Source: Salinilacustrithrix sp034522155
GTDB lineage: Bacteria > Actinomycetota > Acidimicrobiia > Acidimicrobiales > Salinilacustritrichaceae
DNA length: 64,000 nt
Direction of reading: 5' to 3'
Assembly (NCBI GenBank): GCA_034522155.1
Contig: JAXHLP010000012.1
Location: forward strand, 130,554 to 194,553
The position numbers and the translations under genes are program-made. This document shows positions 42,569 through 51,031 of the stretch, piece by piece. The first letter of the stretch is position 1. Every line of letters begins with the position of its first letter. The notes beneath the pieces were generated by a model. It had not been told where the DNA came from. It did no database searches and saw nothing but the letters and a program-made list of their open reading frames with translations.

Positions 42569-43015
42569 TCATGTCACCGTCGGTCCGTCAGGTCGTCCGC
42601 CGGGGTCGAGCTGGGCGAGGAACTGGCCGCAGCGCTCGGCCTCGTCGGTCTCGCCGATGGCTCCGGCCATGCGCCGGAGTCCGTCCAGTGACCGCAGGAA
42701 GCCCTGGTTCTCGGGATGGGCCCACCGCACGTACCCCGAGCCTCGCCAACCGCTGGCCCGCAGCCGGTCGAGACCCCGGTGGTAGCCGACCCGGAACGCG
42801 GCGTAGGCCTCGACGTCGTCGCGTGCCTCGTCGCCGAGCATCGCCCAGGCCAGCAGGCAGCGCGGATGGTCGGCCACCACCGCGGCAACCGCGGCTCGCC
42901 GCTGACCCGACGCGAGCCCGCCAGCCACCTCCAGCCGCTCGAGCGCGTCGGCGGGTTCGGGCTCGAGGACCGTTTCCGGTGGGCCGCTCGCCGACAGGTT
43001 CACGTGCTGGGACAT
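42569..43015 (-). CDS. DUF3151 family protein
   Basis: A 148-residue protein of a family restricted to actinobacteria. The core AFRVGYHRGLDRLRASGWRG, NQGFLRSLDGLRRMAGAIGETDEAERC is characteristic and matches mycobacterial members. It is helical with several short Ala-rich stretches; function unknown. The ATG at 43015 is chosen because TAGGGT (43028-43023) is seven bases upstream and an upstream frame at 43324 crosses the divergent gene. It shares a short intergenic region with the membrane gene at 43086. Confidence 0.9.
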   Translation of the reverse strand: MSQHVNLSASGPPETVLEPEPADALERLEVAGGLASGQRRAAVAAVVADHPRCLLAWAMLGDEARDDVEAYAAFRVGYHRGLDRLRASGWRGSGYVRWAHPENQGFLRSLDGLRRMAGAIGETDEAERCGQFLAQLDPGGRPDGPTVT

Positions 43016-43085
43016 GGCCCAGACCCTACGACGACGTGACGACGGAGTCGGAATGAGGCCCTCCGGGCGTGGGTAGGATGGCGCG

Positions 43086-43367
43086 GTGCGCACGATGTTG
43101 GCTGCCGCGCCCTTCGAGGACGTCGCTCGGGAGAACGCCCCGATCCTTTTGGTGTTGTTCCTCGTGCTCCTGGCCATCCTGATCGCGCGGATCATCCAGC
43201 GGGCCATCACCCGGTCCCTGCTCCTGGGGATCTTGGTGCTCGTCGGCCTGTTGGTGGTGATCGAGCGGGACGAGATCAACCAGTGCGCCCAGACCTGCGA
43301 GTGCGAGCTCGCCGGCGTCGACACCGAGGTCCCCTACTGCAACCGCAACCTCACCGCCGGCGGCTAG
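43086..43367 (+). CDS. Small membrane protein with Cys-rich tail
   Basis: A 93-residue protein with two close membrane segments (about 20-36, LLVLFLVLLAILIARII, and 46-60, LLGILVLVGLLVVIE) and a C-terminal tail containing four cysteines (NQCAQTCECELAG, then PYCNRN). The tail could be extracytoplasmic and metal-binding or disulfide-linked. The GTG at 43086 has TAGGAT (43074-43079) six bases upstream. The gene diverges from the DUF3151 gene. I do not recognise a family. Confidence 0.65.
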   Translation: MRTMLAAAPFEDVARENAPILLVLFLVLLAILIARIIQRAITRSLLLGILVLVGLLVVIERDEINQCAQTCECELAGVDTEVPYCNRNLTAGG

Positions 43368-43413
43368 GAGGGTGCTGAAACTCACAGGATCGACGCCCAG
43401 AGCTCGAGCGAAC

Positions 43414-43438
43414 CCCCTGGTCAGCGCGGCGTCAGGGG
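43414..43438. terminator. Hairpin between convergent genes
   Basis: CCCCTG (43414-43419) and CAGGGG (43433-43438) pair over six bases with a 13-base loop, between the stops of the small membrane gene (43367) and the hydrolase (43467). It is a plausible bidirectional terminator for the two convergent genes. Confidence 0.4.
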
Positions 43439-43466
43439 TGTCGATGGACCCGATTGCAGCATCCTG

Positions 43467-44243
43467 CTAGGAGCCACGCTCGTCGGCGCGTGCGACGGCC
43501 CGTCGGATCAGCCTGGCGAGCTCGGCTGGGTGGGTGAGGTGAATGCCGTGGCCGACACCCTCGACGACATGGTGTTCGCCATCGGCCACCCCCGCCGCGA
43601 CGGCCCGGGCGGACCGCGCGTGGTGGGCCACACCCTCGCTCCCGTTCGACGCGACCACCGGCACCGAGATGTCAGCCAGCCGGAAGGGAGCTTCGCCGGT
43701 GCGCAAGTTGGCCATCTCGGCGACCAGCGTGGGGCCTTCGGCCCGCCGCGCGTCGCGGGTGCTCGGCGGCAGCCGTTCCCAGCGCCGATCGCCGATGAGC
43801 CTGCGCATGAATCGCTCGGCGGCCTCGGACGGGTCCTTGGCCGCCGCCACCGCGCTCGCCCCCGCGCTGGTGGTGGGCCACCAGGGCATCCACGGCAACG
43901 GGCACTCGTACACGCCCACCGAACGGACGGGCTCGGGCGCCCGAGCGGCGGCACCCAGCGCGATCGTGCCGCCGTAGGAATGCCCGAACACCACCGCCGG
44001 CTCGCCGCCGAGCACGTCGAGCAGATCATCGACCTGCTGATCGAACGACACCGGCGGACCGGTCTCGACCGAGCGTCCGTAGCCCCGGCGGTCGTAGCGG
44101 ATCACCCGCAGGTCGTCGAGCACCCGGCTGACCCGACCGAAGCTGGAGGACCGGTCCATCGTGCCGTGCACGAGGACGACCCTCGGACCCGTGCCGTGCT
44201 CGCCGATCCACACCGCGGGCATCGCGGTCGCCCGCTCGGTCAC
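43467..44243 (-). CDS. Alpha/beta hydrolase
   Basis: A 258-residue serine hydrolase. VVLVHGTMDRSSSF carries the oxyanion HG, VVFGHSYGGTIAL has the nucleophile Ser in G-H-S-Y-G, and VEGVGHGIHLTHP provides the catalytic His. The substrate is unknown. The GTG at 44243 overlaps the pyruvate kinase stop (GTGA), so the two are co-translated. It could act on a metabolite downstream of pyruvate, but that is only a context guess. Confidence 0.88.
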   Translation of the reverse strand: MTERATAMPAVWIGEHGTGPRVVLVHGTMDRSSSFGRVSRVLDDLRVIRYDRRGYGRSVETGPPVSFDQQVDDLLDVLGGEPAVVFGHSYGGTIALGAAARAPEPVRSVGVYECPLPWMPWWPTTSAGASAVAAAKDPSEAAERFMRRLIGDRRWERLPPSTRDARRAEGPTLVAEMANLRTGEAPFRLADISVPVVASNGSEGVAHHARSARAVAAGVADGEHHVVEGVGHGIHLTHPAELARLIRRAVARADERGS

Positions 44244-45667
44244 GTCACCGACACGACGCGCAACACGTCTGTCGTTCCGGTGTGGCTGTCGGGTGCGCCG
44301 GCGAGCACGGCGACGACGTCGCCGATCTCGACGTAGCCGTGGTCCTTGGCGTTCTTCACCGCATGGTCGACCATCTCGTCGGTGGTCTCGTACTCGTCGA
44401 CGAGCATGGGCTGGGTACCCCACACCAGTGCCAGCTGGCGCAGGGTGTGCTCCACCGGGCTGGCGCCGATCAGCGTGCTCGGGGGACGGAACCGTGACAT
44501 CGCCCGTGCCGTCCAGCCCGAGTTGGTGCAGGAGATGATGGCGTCGAGTCCGATCTCGGTGGCCAGGCGCCAGGCGGCGTGGCTCATGCCGGCGGTGATC
44601 CGCGTACCGAGGTCGAGCTGCACCTGCCCTTGGATCCGGCCGAGCTGGGCACCCCAGGTGACGTAGTCGGCCGCGTGTTCGGCCCGATCGCACAGCCGGA
44701 CCATGGTCTTGATGACCTGGACCGGATTGTGGCCGATCGCCGTCTCTGCCGAGAGCATCACCGCTGTGGTGCCGTCGAAGACCGCGTTCGCCACGTCCGT
44801 GGCCTCGGCCCGGGTCGGCGACGGTGAGTGGATCATCGACTCGAGCATCTGCGTGGCGGTGATGACCGGGACCCCGAAGGCGACGCCCTGGCGGATGATG
44901 TGCTTCTGGAGGTGAGGCACCTCGGCGATGTCGCACTCGTTGCCGAGATCGCCACGGGCGACCATCACCGCGTCGGAGATGTTGACGATCTCGTCGAGCG
45001 CGTCGACCGCCGCCTTGGTCTCGATCTTGGCCACGACGGACGCGCCACCGGCCCGGGTCTTGACCTCTTCGACCTCGGCGGCCGACCGGACGAAGGAGGC
45101 CGCCACGAAGTCGAGGTCGGAGGCCAGCGCATCGATGAGCTCGATGTCGGTGGGTGTCGGAACGGTGGTCCGTAGGCGCCCCGAGGGCAGGGTCACGCCC
45201 GGGCGGCCCTGGATGCGCCCGCCGTGCTCGACCTCGGCGACCAGGTGGACGTCGGACTTCTCCGTCACGATCAGACGGACGGCGCCGTCGCCGAGCACCA
45301 ACGTGTCGTCGACCGCGACATCGTCGACGAGGTGGTCGTAGTCGACGTCGATGCGCTCCTCGGTCGTGGGCTCCGTGCCGGGATGGAGCTCGATGCGTTG
45401 GCCCTCGTGGAGGAATCGGCCGGCGTCCTCGAGCACCGGCCCCATCCGGATCTTGGGGCCCGGGAGGTCGCCGAGGATGGCGACGGGAACGTCCATGTCC
45501 TGGCTGACCTTCCGGATCCGCTCGATCCGCGCCCGGTGTTCGGCGATCGTGCCGTGGGCCAGACCCAGTCGGCAGACGTCGACGCCGGCCTCGATGAGGG
45601 CTCGGAGCATGTCCTCGCTGTCGGAGGCTGGTCCGATCGTGGCGACGATCTTGGTGCGGGGGATCAC
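44240..45667 (-). CDS. pyk: Pyruvate kinase (atypical)
   Basis: Transfers phosphate from PEP to ADP. The 475 residues include VATIGPASDSEDM, LGDLPGPKIRMG, AKIETKAAVDALDEI, MVARGDLGNECD and ITATQMLESMIHSPSPTRAEATDVANAVFDGT. Lys in GPKIR places it in the K+-independent lineage. The N-terminal motif reads VCRLGLAHGT where most kinases have R-L-N-F-S-H-G, so the residues equivalent to Asn75 and Ser77 (potassium and ATP site) are Gly and Ala. Activity may be altered. TATCGT (45679-45674) lies six bases before the GTG, and the stop is coupled to the hydrolase. Confidence 0.9.
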   Translation of the reverse strand: MIPRTKIVATIGPASDSEDMLRALIEAGVDVCRLGLAHGTIAEHRARIERIRKVSQDMDVPVAILGDLPGPKIRMGPVLEDAGRFLHEGQRIELHPGTEPTTEERIDVDYDHLVDDVAVDDTLVLGDGAVRLIVTEKSDVHLVAEVEHGGRIQGRPGVTLPSGRLRTTVPTPTDIELIDALASDLDFVAASFVRSAAEVEEVKTRAGGASVVAKIETKAAVDALDEIVNISDAVMVARGDLGNECDIAEVPHLQKHIIRQGVAFGVPVITATQMLESMIHSPSPTRAEATDVANAVFDGTTAVMLSAETAIGHNPVQVIKTMVRLCDRAEHAADYVTWGAQLGRIQGQVQLDLGTRITAGMSHAAWRLATEIGLDAIISCTNSGWTARAMSRFRPPSTLIGASPVEHTLRQLALVWGTQPMLVDEYETTDEMVDHAVKNAKDHGYVEIGDVVAVLAGAPDSHTGTTDVLRVVSVT

Positions 45668-45739
45668 GTCCGAACGATAGCGAGACACCGTGCCGGTTCC
45701 GGCCGCCGGTCGGAGACGAGACCCTGTCAGACTCGGATC

Positions 45740-46159
45740 ATGGCCTCGGAGGACGACCTGGTCACGGCGCGGGGCCATCGCATTCCGTCAGCGGCGCTCG
45801 ACTGGTGGGCCAGCCGCAGCGGCGGGCCGGGTGGCCAGCACGCCAACACCGCCGACACCAACGTCACCCTGGAGCTCGACGTCGAAGCCTCCGAGCTGCC
45901 GGAGCCGGTGCGCCGACGGCTCGTCGAGGTCCACGGGACCACGGTGCGCGCCTCGTCGTCGGAGTCGCGATCCCAGTTCCGGAACCGCAAGATCGCCCGC
46001 AAGCGGATCGCCGAGATCGTGGACGATGCCGCGGCACCACCGAAGCGTCGCCGGCCGACGAAGCGGAGCCGGGGCGCGCACCGGCGTCGGCTCGACGCCA
46101 AGCGGCAGCAGTCGGAGAAGAAGCGGCGCCGGGCCTGGCGCCCGGGCGACGAGCGTTGA
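45740..46159 (+). CDS. arfB: Alternative ribosome-rescue factor B (ArfB-type peptidyl-tRNA hydrolase)
   Basis: A 139-residue RF1-like protein that frees stalled ribosomes. The catalytic motif is SGGPGGQHANTADTNVTLEL (GGQ), followed by a basic disordered tail (KRRRPTKRSRGAHRRRLDAKRQQ, in pieces) that would enter the mRNA channel. The ATG at 45740 has CAGACT six bases upstream as a weak -10. It diverges from pyk and converges closely on the acyl-CoA dehydrogenase (six bases between stops). Confidence 0.9.
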   Translation: MASEDDLVTARGHRIPSAALDWWASRSGGPGGQHANTADTNVTLELDVEASELPEPVRRRLVEVHGTTVRASSSESRSQFRNRKIARKRIAEIVDDAAAPPKRRRPTKRSRGAHRRRLDAKRQQSEKKRRRAWRPGDER

Positions 46160-46165
46160 GCCCGG

Positions 46166-47371
46166 TCAGCTGCGGGGCACCTCGGACCAGGGCTTGTCCT
46201 TGTCCACCCGGATGTCGCCCGGCAGTCCGAGCACCCGCTCGCCGAGGATGTTCTTCATCACCTCGGTGGTACCGCCCTCGATCGAGTTCGCGCGCATCCG
46301 CAGGAACAGCTGCTGGGTCGGCACACCCGCCAGACCCACACCGGCTCCACGCTCCATGGCGTAGGAGCCGTAGAGCTGGCCCTCGGGGCCCATGCAGTCG
46401 ACCGCGAACGCGAAGAGGTCCTTGTTGAGCTCAGCGCTGGCCAGCTTGCCGACCGAGCCCTCGGGGCCCGGGTCGCCGAGCTTGCGGTTCTGGCTCGCGC
46501 GGATGTTCGTGAGCCGGGTGACGTCGGCGCGGACCCACAGCTTCATGAACTCGTCACGGCGGGCCGCGTCGTGGTCAGCCACGTGCTCCTCGAAGACCTT
46601 GCGGACCGCGCCGATCGCCCCCGAACCCCGCTCGGGGATGGCGCCGCCGATCGAGACCCGCTCGTTCATCAAGGTGGTGATGGCGACACGCCAACCTTCG
46701 CCGACCTCGCCGAGCCGCTCGGAGTCCGGGATGCGGACGTCGGTGAAGTACACCTCGTTGAACTCGGCGTCGCCGGTCATCTGGCGCAGCGGGCGGACCT
46801 CGACGCCGGGCGCCTGCATGTCGACCACGAAGTGGGTCAGGCCCTTGTGCTTGGGCTGGTTCGGGTCATGGCGGGCGACAAGCGTCCCGAAGCTGGCGAC
46901 GTGGGCCAGCGTCGTCCACACCTTCTGGCCGTTGACGACCCACTCGTCGCCGTCCTGTTCGGCCCGCATCGCGAGGCTCGCGACGTCGGAGCCGGCGCCG
47001 GGCTCGGAGAAGAGCTGGCACCAGATCTCCTCGCCGGTGAACAGGGGCCGGAGATAGCGGTGCTTCTGCTCGTCGGAGCCGTGCGTGTAGATCGTGGGCG
47101 CGGACATGCCGTGCCCGATCGGGTTGCGCGCCGGAGCCGCCGGGCCACCGGCAGCCTGGATCCGCTCATTGATCGTCTTCTGGTGCCGCGCGGCCAGGCC
47201 CAGGCCGCCGAAGCCCTCGTCGTAGTGGACCCAGGCGAGGCCGGCGTCGAACTGGGCACCGAGGAAGCTGACCACGTCGGTCTCGGTCGGCGGGTGCTCG
47301 GCCAGGAGGCGGTCGATCGCCTCCTCCACGCGGGCGTCGTCGGTGGTCGGGGCGGATTCGGTGACGGCCAT
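46166..47371 (-). CDS. Acyl-CoA dehydrogenase
   Basis: A 401-residue flavoenzyme. Motifs: WCQLFSEPGAGSDVASL, NGQKVWTTLAHVASFG, and SIEGGTTEVMKNILGERVLGLP with the catalytic Glu near the end. It contains NPIGHGMSAPTIYTHG early in the sequence, characteristic of the acyl-CoA dehydrogenase subgroup common in actinobacteria. The start MAVTESAPTTDD at 47371 follows a perfect 18-base operator (47391-47408), so the gene is probably repressed by a TetR-type regulator and released by an acyl-CoA. It is monocistronic. Confidence 0.92.
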   Translation of the reverse strand: MAVTESAPTTDDARVEEAIDRLLAEHPPTETDVVSFLGAQFDAGLAWVHYDEGFGGLGLAARHQKTINERIQAAGGPAAPARNPIGHGMSAPTIYTHGSDEQKHRYLRPLFTGEEIWCQLFSEPGAGSDVASLAMRAEQDGDEWVVNGQKVWTTLAHVASFGTLVARHDPNQPKHKGLTHFVVDMQAPGVEVRPLRQMTGDAEFNEVYFTDVRIPDSERLGEVGEGWRVAITTLMNERVSIGGAIPERGSGAIGAVRKVFEEHVADHDAARRDEFMKLWVRADVTRLTNIRASQNRKLGDPGPEGSVGKLASAELNKDLFAFAVDCMGPEGQLYGSYAMERGAGVGLAGVPTQQLFLRMRANSIEGGTTEVMKNILGERVLGLPGDIRVDKDKPWSEVPRS

Positions 47372-47390
47372 CCCCCCAGTCCAGCCGCCA

Positions 47391-47408
47391 CTTGACCGGT
47401 CGGTCAAG
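47391..47408. promoter_or_regulatory. TetR-type palindromic operator of the acyl-CoA dehydrogenase
   Basis: CTTGACCG and CGGTCAAG are perfect 8-base inverted arms with a 2-base GT centre. The minus-strand half TTGACC can also be the -35 of the gene, whose ATG is 20 bases further on. TetR proteins that control fatty-acid oxidation in actinobacteria bind closely similar TTGACC-type dyads. The regulator gene is not next to this site. Confidence 0.7.
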
Positions 47409-47418
47409 TTGGGTTCCC

Positions 47419-48189
47419 TCAGTTGAGACGGGCGCGGAGGCGGCGGGCTTCGGCCAGCTCGCGCTCGGGGTCGGTGGCGTCGCCGCCGTCCACGATCGAC
47501 TCGAGCACCTTCGCGGCCCGGACGAAGTCGCCCGCCGCGGCCAACGCGCCCCCGAAGGAACGTCGATCGTCGGGGGTCGAGCCGGGGATGAGGGTGCGGA
47601 GCTGGGTGGTCCACAGCAGCGCGTCACGATCGCCGCTGTGACGGTGGATCGCGGCGAGGTTGGCCAGCATCCGTCGGAGGATGTCGTGGGCCGGGAGGGG
47701 CTCGAGGTGGGGGCGCAGGTCGATGCCCGGGGCAATGGTGGCGAACATCCCGTCGAGCTCGGCGCGGTCGAGGAGCCGCCCGCCCCCGAACGCGTCGACG
47801 AACACCGGGTCCTCATCGAGGGTGCGGGTCACGAAGTGGGCCGGCGTTCCCACCCCGACGAGTACCACGCCGAGGCGGCGCCCGACCTCCATGGTCAACA
47901 CGGACAGGCTGATCGGGATGCCCAGTCGCCGGCGCAGCACCTCGTGGAGGTAGGAGTTCCGCGGGTCGTAGTAGTCCTCCCGGTCACCGGTGAAGCCCCG
48001 GGCGCCGAAGAGTGTGGCGAGGAGCGTCTCGAGGCTCGGCTGGGGAACCGCGTCGGCGAGGTCGTCGAGTACACCCAGCGCACCGTCGACATCGCAGTCG
48101 CCAGCATGGGCTCCGATCAACAGCGCGGCCTCGTCGAGCGGGACCGGGTCGCGTCCGACCGCGTCCGCGAATCGCTCGGTGACCTCCAC
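47419..48189 (-). CDS. SirB1/transglutaminase-like protein
   Basis: A 256-residue protein of the SirB1 family. The core NSYLHEVLRRRLGIPISLSVLTMEVGRRLGV is typical of the SirB1 domain; a TPR-like helical tail with LANLAAIHRHSGDRDALL follows. Biochemical function is not established, although the fold is transglutaminase-like. TACGGT (48202-48197) lies seven bases before the GTG at 48189, which supports this start over longer frames. An inverted repeat (48214-48229) sits upstream of the -10. Confidence 0.85.
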   Translation of the reverse strand: MEVTERFADAVGRDPVPLDEAALLIGAHAGDCDVDGALGVLDDLADAVPQPSLETLLATLFGARGFTGDREDYYDPRNSYLHEVLRRRLGIPISLSVLTMEVGRRLGVVLVGVGTPAHFVTRTLDEDPVFVDAFGGGRLLDRAELDGMFATIAPGIDLRPHLEPLPAHDILRRMLANLAAIHRHSGDRDALLWTTQLRTLIPGSTPDDRRSFGGALAAAGDFVRAAKVLESIVDGGDATDPERELAEARRLRARLN

Positions 48190-48213
48190 CCCATCGACCG
48201 TAGTTCTGTTCCG

Positions 48214-48229
48214 TCCGGCGTGCGCCGGA
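48214..48229. promoter_or_regulatory. Inverted repeat upstream of the SirB1-type gene
   Basis: TCCGGCG and CGCCGGA form perfect 7-base arms around TG. The site lies 11 bases upstream of the -10 TACGGT of the SirB1-type gene, so it overlaps the -35 region. It could be an operator. It could also be an incidental GC-rich dyad. The rest of the 296-base gap to the ligase gene (48190-48485) shows no gene. Confidence 0.4.
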
Positions 48230-48485
48230 TCGAAACCGGTACTGCCGCTCACATCGGACTGCGTCCTCATGTCGCCGTAGGAGCATGCTGAGAAATACGA
48301 GAATCGAGCCGCTCGTCCCGGCGAAGCCACTGGTCGACGAGCTGCGCCCGTGGCCGATTGCAGGTTGCTCAGCACACTCCGAGCCCCATCGACGCGGCGG
48401 TGCGCCGGGAGCCGGTGGGGTGGCCACCCGGTCGCCGCGTTACGGTCCGGGCGCGACGTTCCCGCCGGACCGAAGGAGAGGTTGG

Positions 48486-50042
48486 ATGTACCCCGGAGCC
48501 ATCGCCGAACGCCGCCCCGACCACCCAGCCGTCATCATGGCCAGCGACGGGCGGACGGTCACCTTCGCCGAGCTCGACGAGGAGGCCAACCGACTCAGCC
48601 AGCTGTTCCGGTCGGTCGGGCTCGAGCCCGGTGACCACGTGGCGTTCTGCCTCGAGAACCATCCGCGCTTCCTGTCGGTGGCCTGGGGCTGTCACTACGC
48701 CGGGCTGTACTACACGGCGATGTCTTCCCGGTTGAACGACGACGAGATGCAATACATCGTCAACGACTGCGGCGCCCGGGCCTTCGTCACCTCCGCGTAC
48801 AAGCGGGACGCAGCCGAGAAGCTGCTCGGCCAGGCCCCGAACGTCGAGACCTGGTTGATGATCGACGGGACCACCGACGGCTACGCATCCTACGAGGAGG
48901 CCATCGCGGCCCAGCCTGCCGAGCCGCTGCCCAACCGGATCGCGGGCGTCGACATGCTCTACAGCTCGGGCACCACGGGCAAGCCCAAGGGCGTCAAGCC
49001 GCCGCTCCCGGACCAGCCCCTCGAAGAGGCCGGCACCACGGTGCACGGGCTCATGTCGCTGCTGTTCGGGCTCAACGAGGACTCCGTCTACCTCTCGCCC
49101 GCGCCGCTGTACCACGCCGCGCCGTTGCGCTTCTGCATGGGCGCCCACATCGGCGGAGCGACCGTCATCGTGATGGAGCACTTCGACCCCGAGGAGGCGC
49201 TCCAGCTCATCGAACGGTACGGCGTCACGATCGGCCAGTTCGTCCCGACGATGTTCATCCGGATGTTGAAGCTCGACGACGAGACACGACTGAGCTACGA
49301 CGTGTCGTCGATCCAGGCCGCCATCCACGCCGCCGCGCCGTGCCCGGTGGAGGTCAAGCGACGGATGATCGAGTGGTGGGGCCCCGTGCTCCACGAGTAC
49401 TACGCCGGCACCGAAGGCAACGGCTTCGTCTACTGCAACTCCGAGGACTGGCTCGAGCACCCCGGCACGGTGGGCACGGCCCTCGTCGGCACGATCCACA
49501 TCGTCGACGAGCAGGGCAACGAGCTCCGCCCGGGCGAGCCGGGCACCGTGTACTTCGAAGGCGAGAACGCGGCCACGTTCCAGTACCACAACGACCCCGA
49601 CAAGACCGAGCAGTCCCGCGACCCCAAGGGTCGGGGCTGGTCGACGCTCGGCGACGTCGGCCGCCTCGACGAAGACGGCTTCCTGTACCTGACCGACCGC
49701 AAGGCGTACATGATCATCTCGGGTGGCGTGAACATCTACCCGCAGGAGGCCGAGAACGTGCTCGCCCTGCACCCCAAGGTCTTCGACGTGGCCGTCTTCG
49801 GCGTCCCCAACGAGGACTTCGGCGAAGAGGTCAAGGCCGTGGTCCAGCCGGCGGAGAGCATCGAGGGGTCAGCCGAGCTCGAGCGAGAGCTCATCGCCTT
49901 CTGTCGGGAGAAGCTCGCCGACGTGAAGTGCCCCCGATCCGTGGAGTTCCGCGCCGAGCTGCCGCGCCATCCCACCGGCAAGCTCTACAAGCGCCTGCTC
50001 AAGGACGAGTACTGGAAAGGCCACGACTCCGGGATCCTGTGA
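48486..50042 (+). CDS. Acyl-CoA ligase (AMP-forming)
   Basis: A 518-residue ANL-superfamily adenylating enzyme. Motifs in order: LYSSGTTGKPKGVK (P-loop), HEYYAGTEGNGFVYCNSED (A5), TLGDVGRLDEDGFLYLTDR (A7), RKAYMIISGGVNIYP (A8), and HPTGKLYKR with the catalytic Lys near the C-terminus. It activates a carboxylic acid to an acyl-AMP and then the CoA thioester; the acid is not known. A GAAGGAGAG site precedes the ATG, and a TACGGT hexamer about 40 bases upstream is a possible -10. A gene upstream diverges. Confidence 0.93.
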   Translation: MYPGAIAERRPDHPAVIMASDGRTVTFAELDEEANRLSQLFRSVGLEPGDHVAFCLENHPRFLSVAWGCHYAGLYYTAMSSRLNDDEMQYIVNDCGARAFVTSAYKRDAAEKLLGQAPNVETWLMIDGTTDGYASYEEAIAAQPAEPLPNRIAGVDMLYSSGTTGKPKGVKPPLPDQPLEEAGTTVHGLMSLLFGLNEDSVYLSPAPLYHAAPLRFCMGAHIGGATVIVMEHFDPEEALQLIERYGVTIGQFVPTMFIRMLKLDDETRLSYDVSSIQAAIHAAAPCPVEVKRRMIEWWGPVLHEYYAGTEGNGFVYCNSEDWLEHPGTVGTALVGTIHIVDEQGNELRPGEPGTVYFEGENAATFQYHNDPDKTEQSRDPKGRGWSTLGDVGRLDEDGFLYLTDRKAYMIISGGVNIYPQEAENVLALHPKVFDVAVFGVPNEDFGEEVKAVVQPAESIEGSAELERELIAFCREKLADVKCPRSVEFRAELPRHPTGKLYKRLLKDEYWKGHDSGIL

Positions 50043-50067
50043 GTCGTTCGCCAGCGGCTCACGACTC
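50041..50067. terminator. Hairpin after the acyl-CoA ligase gene
   Basis: GAGTCGT (50041-50047) and ACGACTC (50061-50067) form a 7-bp stem starting on the ligase stop codon, with an inner GCC/GGC pair in the loop. It is a plausible terminator for the convergent ligase and SurE genes. Confidence 0.45.
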
Positions 50068-50094
50068 CCGGCGACGACCGTCGGTCCTCGAGAC

Positions 50095-50958
50095 TCAGCC
50101 GGACAGATCCGCGGGGACGTCGGTCTTCGACGCGTAGCCCTGGGCCACGGCGAGCACGTCGTTGGGCGGAGTCTCCTCGGGCGCCAGGGTGCAGTCGGTC
50201 TCGAAGATTCCGGTTCCCTCCGGGACCTCCACGCCCTCGGGTGCCAACTCGACCTCCACCAGTCCGGCGATCTCGCCGGCGGTGCAGCCGGGGACGTTGA
50301 AGTTGACCAGCGTGTCGGTGGTGAGCGAGCCGTCGACGATGGCGTCGCGGTTGTCCTCGATCCAGTCGACGACGAGTTGCGCCGCGTCGCCGAAGTCGGC
50401 GGTCTCGCCCACACCCGCACTGGTGGCCACGGCCGGGACGCCCGCGCGGATCGCGGTGCGGGCGGCCCCGACCGTGCCCGAAATCGCCGCGAGCGGCCCG
50501 ACGTTCTGCCCTTCGTTCGCTCCGGACACCACGAGATCGGGGGTCAGCCCCAGCGGGCCGAGCGCCACGTTGACCGCATCGGCGGGGAAGCCGGAGACGG
50601 CGGTGCCCACCACGCCGCTGGCGGTCGTCGCCTCGGCGTAGTCGACCTCGCCCTCGGTGGTCTCGTCGGACGATCCCGACTGGTTCTCGGCCGGCGCGAC
50701 GACGGTGATGTCGACGCCTTCGAGCTCGGTGAGCGCGTTGACCATGGCGTCGATGCCGGGCGCGTCGATGCCGTCGTCGTTGGTGACCATGATGGAGATG
50801 GCCTCGACCTCGGTCGTGGTCGTCGTCTCCTCCGGCGCTGTGGTCGACGTCTCTTGCCCGCTCGTGGTGGTGGACGTCGCGCTGTCGTCGTCACCGCCAC
50901 AACCGGCGGCGAGCAGGATCGACAGCACGGCCACGAGGGCGGCCAGGGGACGGTTCAT
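50095..50958 (-). CDS. SurE-type phosphatase carried as a lipoprotein
   Basis: A 287-residue protein. A signal peptide (1-19) ends in the lipobox LLAAGC with Cys20 to be lipidated. A low-complexity Ser/Thr linker (25-52) follows, then a SurE fold: VTNDDGIDAPGIDAMVNAL (catalytic Asp-Asp and metal site), APAENQSGSSD, VVSGANEGQNVG, and SGTVGAARTA. SurE 5'/3'-nucleotidases are normally cytoplasmic; here the signal places it outside the membrane. A CGGAGG site stands before the ATG. Substrate is unknown. Confidence 0.85.
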   Translation of the reverse strand: MNRPLAALVAVLSILLAAGCGGDDDSATSTTTSGQETSTTAPEETTTTTEVEAISIMVTNDDGIDAPGIDAMVNALTELEGVDITVVAPAENQSGSSDETTEGEVDYAEATTASGVVGTAVSGFPADAVNVALGPLGLTPDLVVSGANEGQNVGPLAAISGTVGAARTAIRAGVPAVATSAGVGETADFGDAAQLVVDWIEDNRDAIVDGSLTTDTLVNFNVPGCTAGEIAGLVEVELAPEGVEVPEGTGIFETDCTLAPEETPPNDVLAVAQGYASKTDVPADLSG

Positions 50959-51031
50959 CTTCGACCTCCGGGACGGATCATCGGCCGGAACCTACGGAGC
51001 CGAGCGGAGAGGGGCAAGCGAAGCACGAGTC

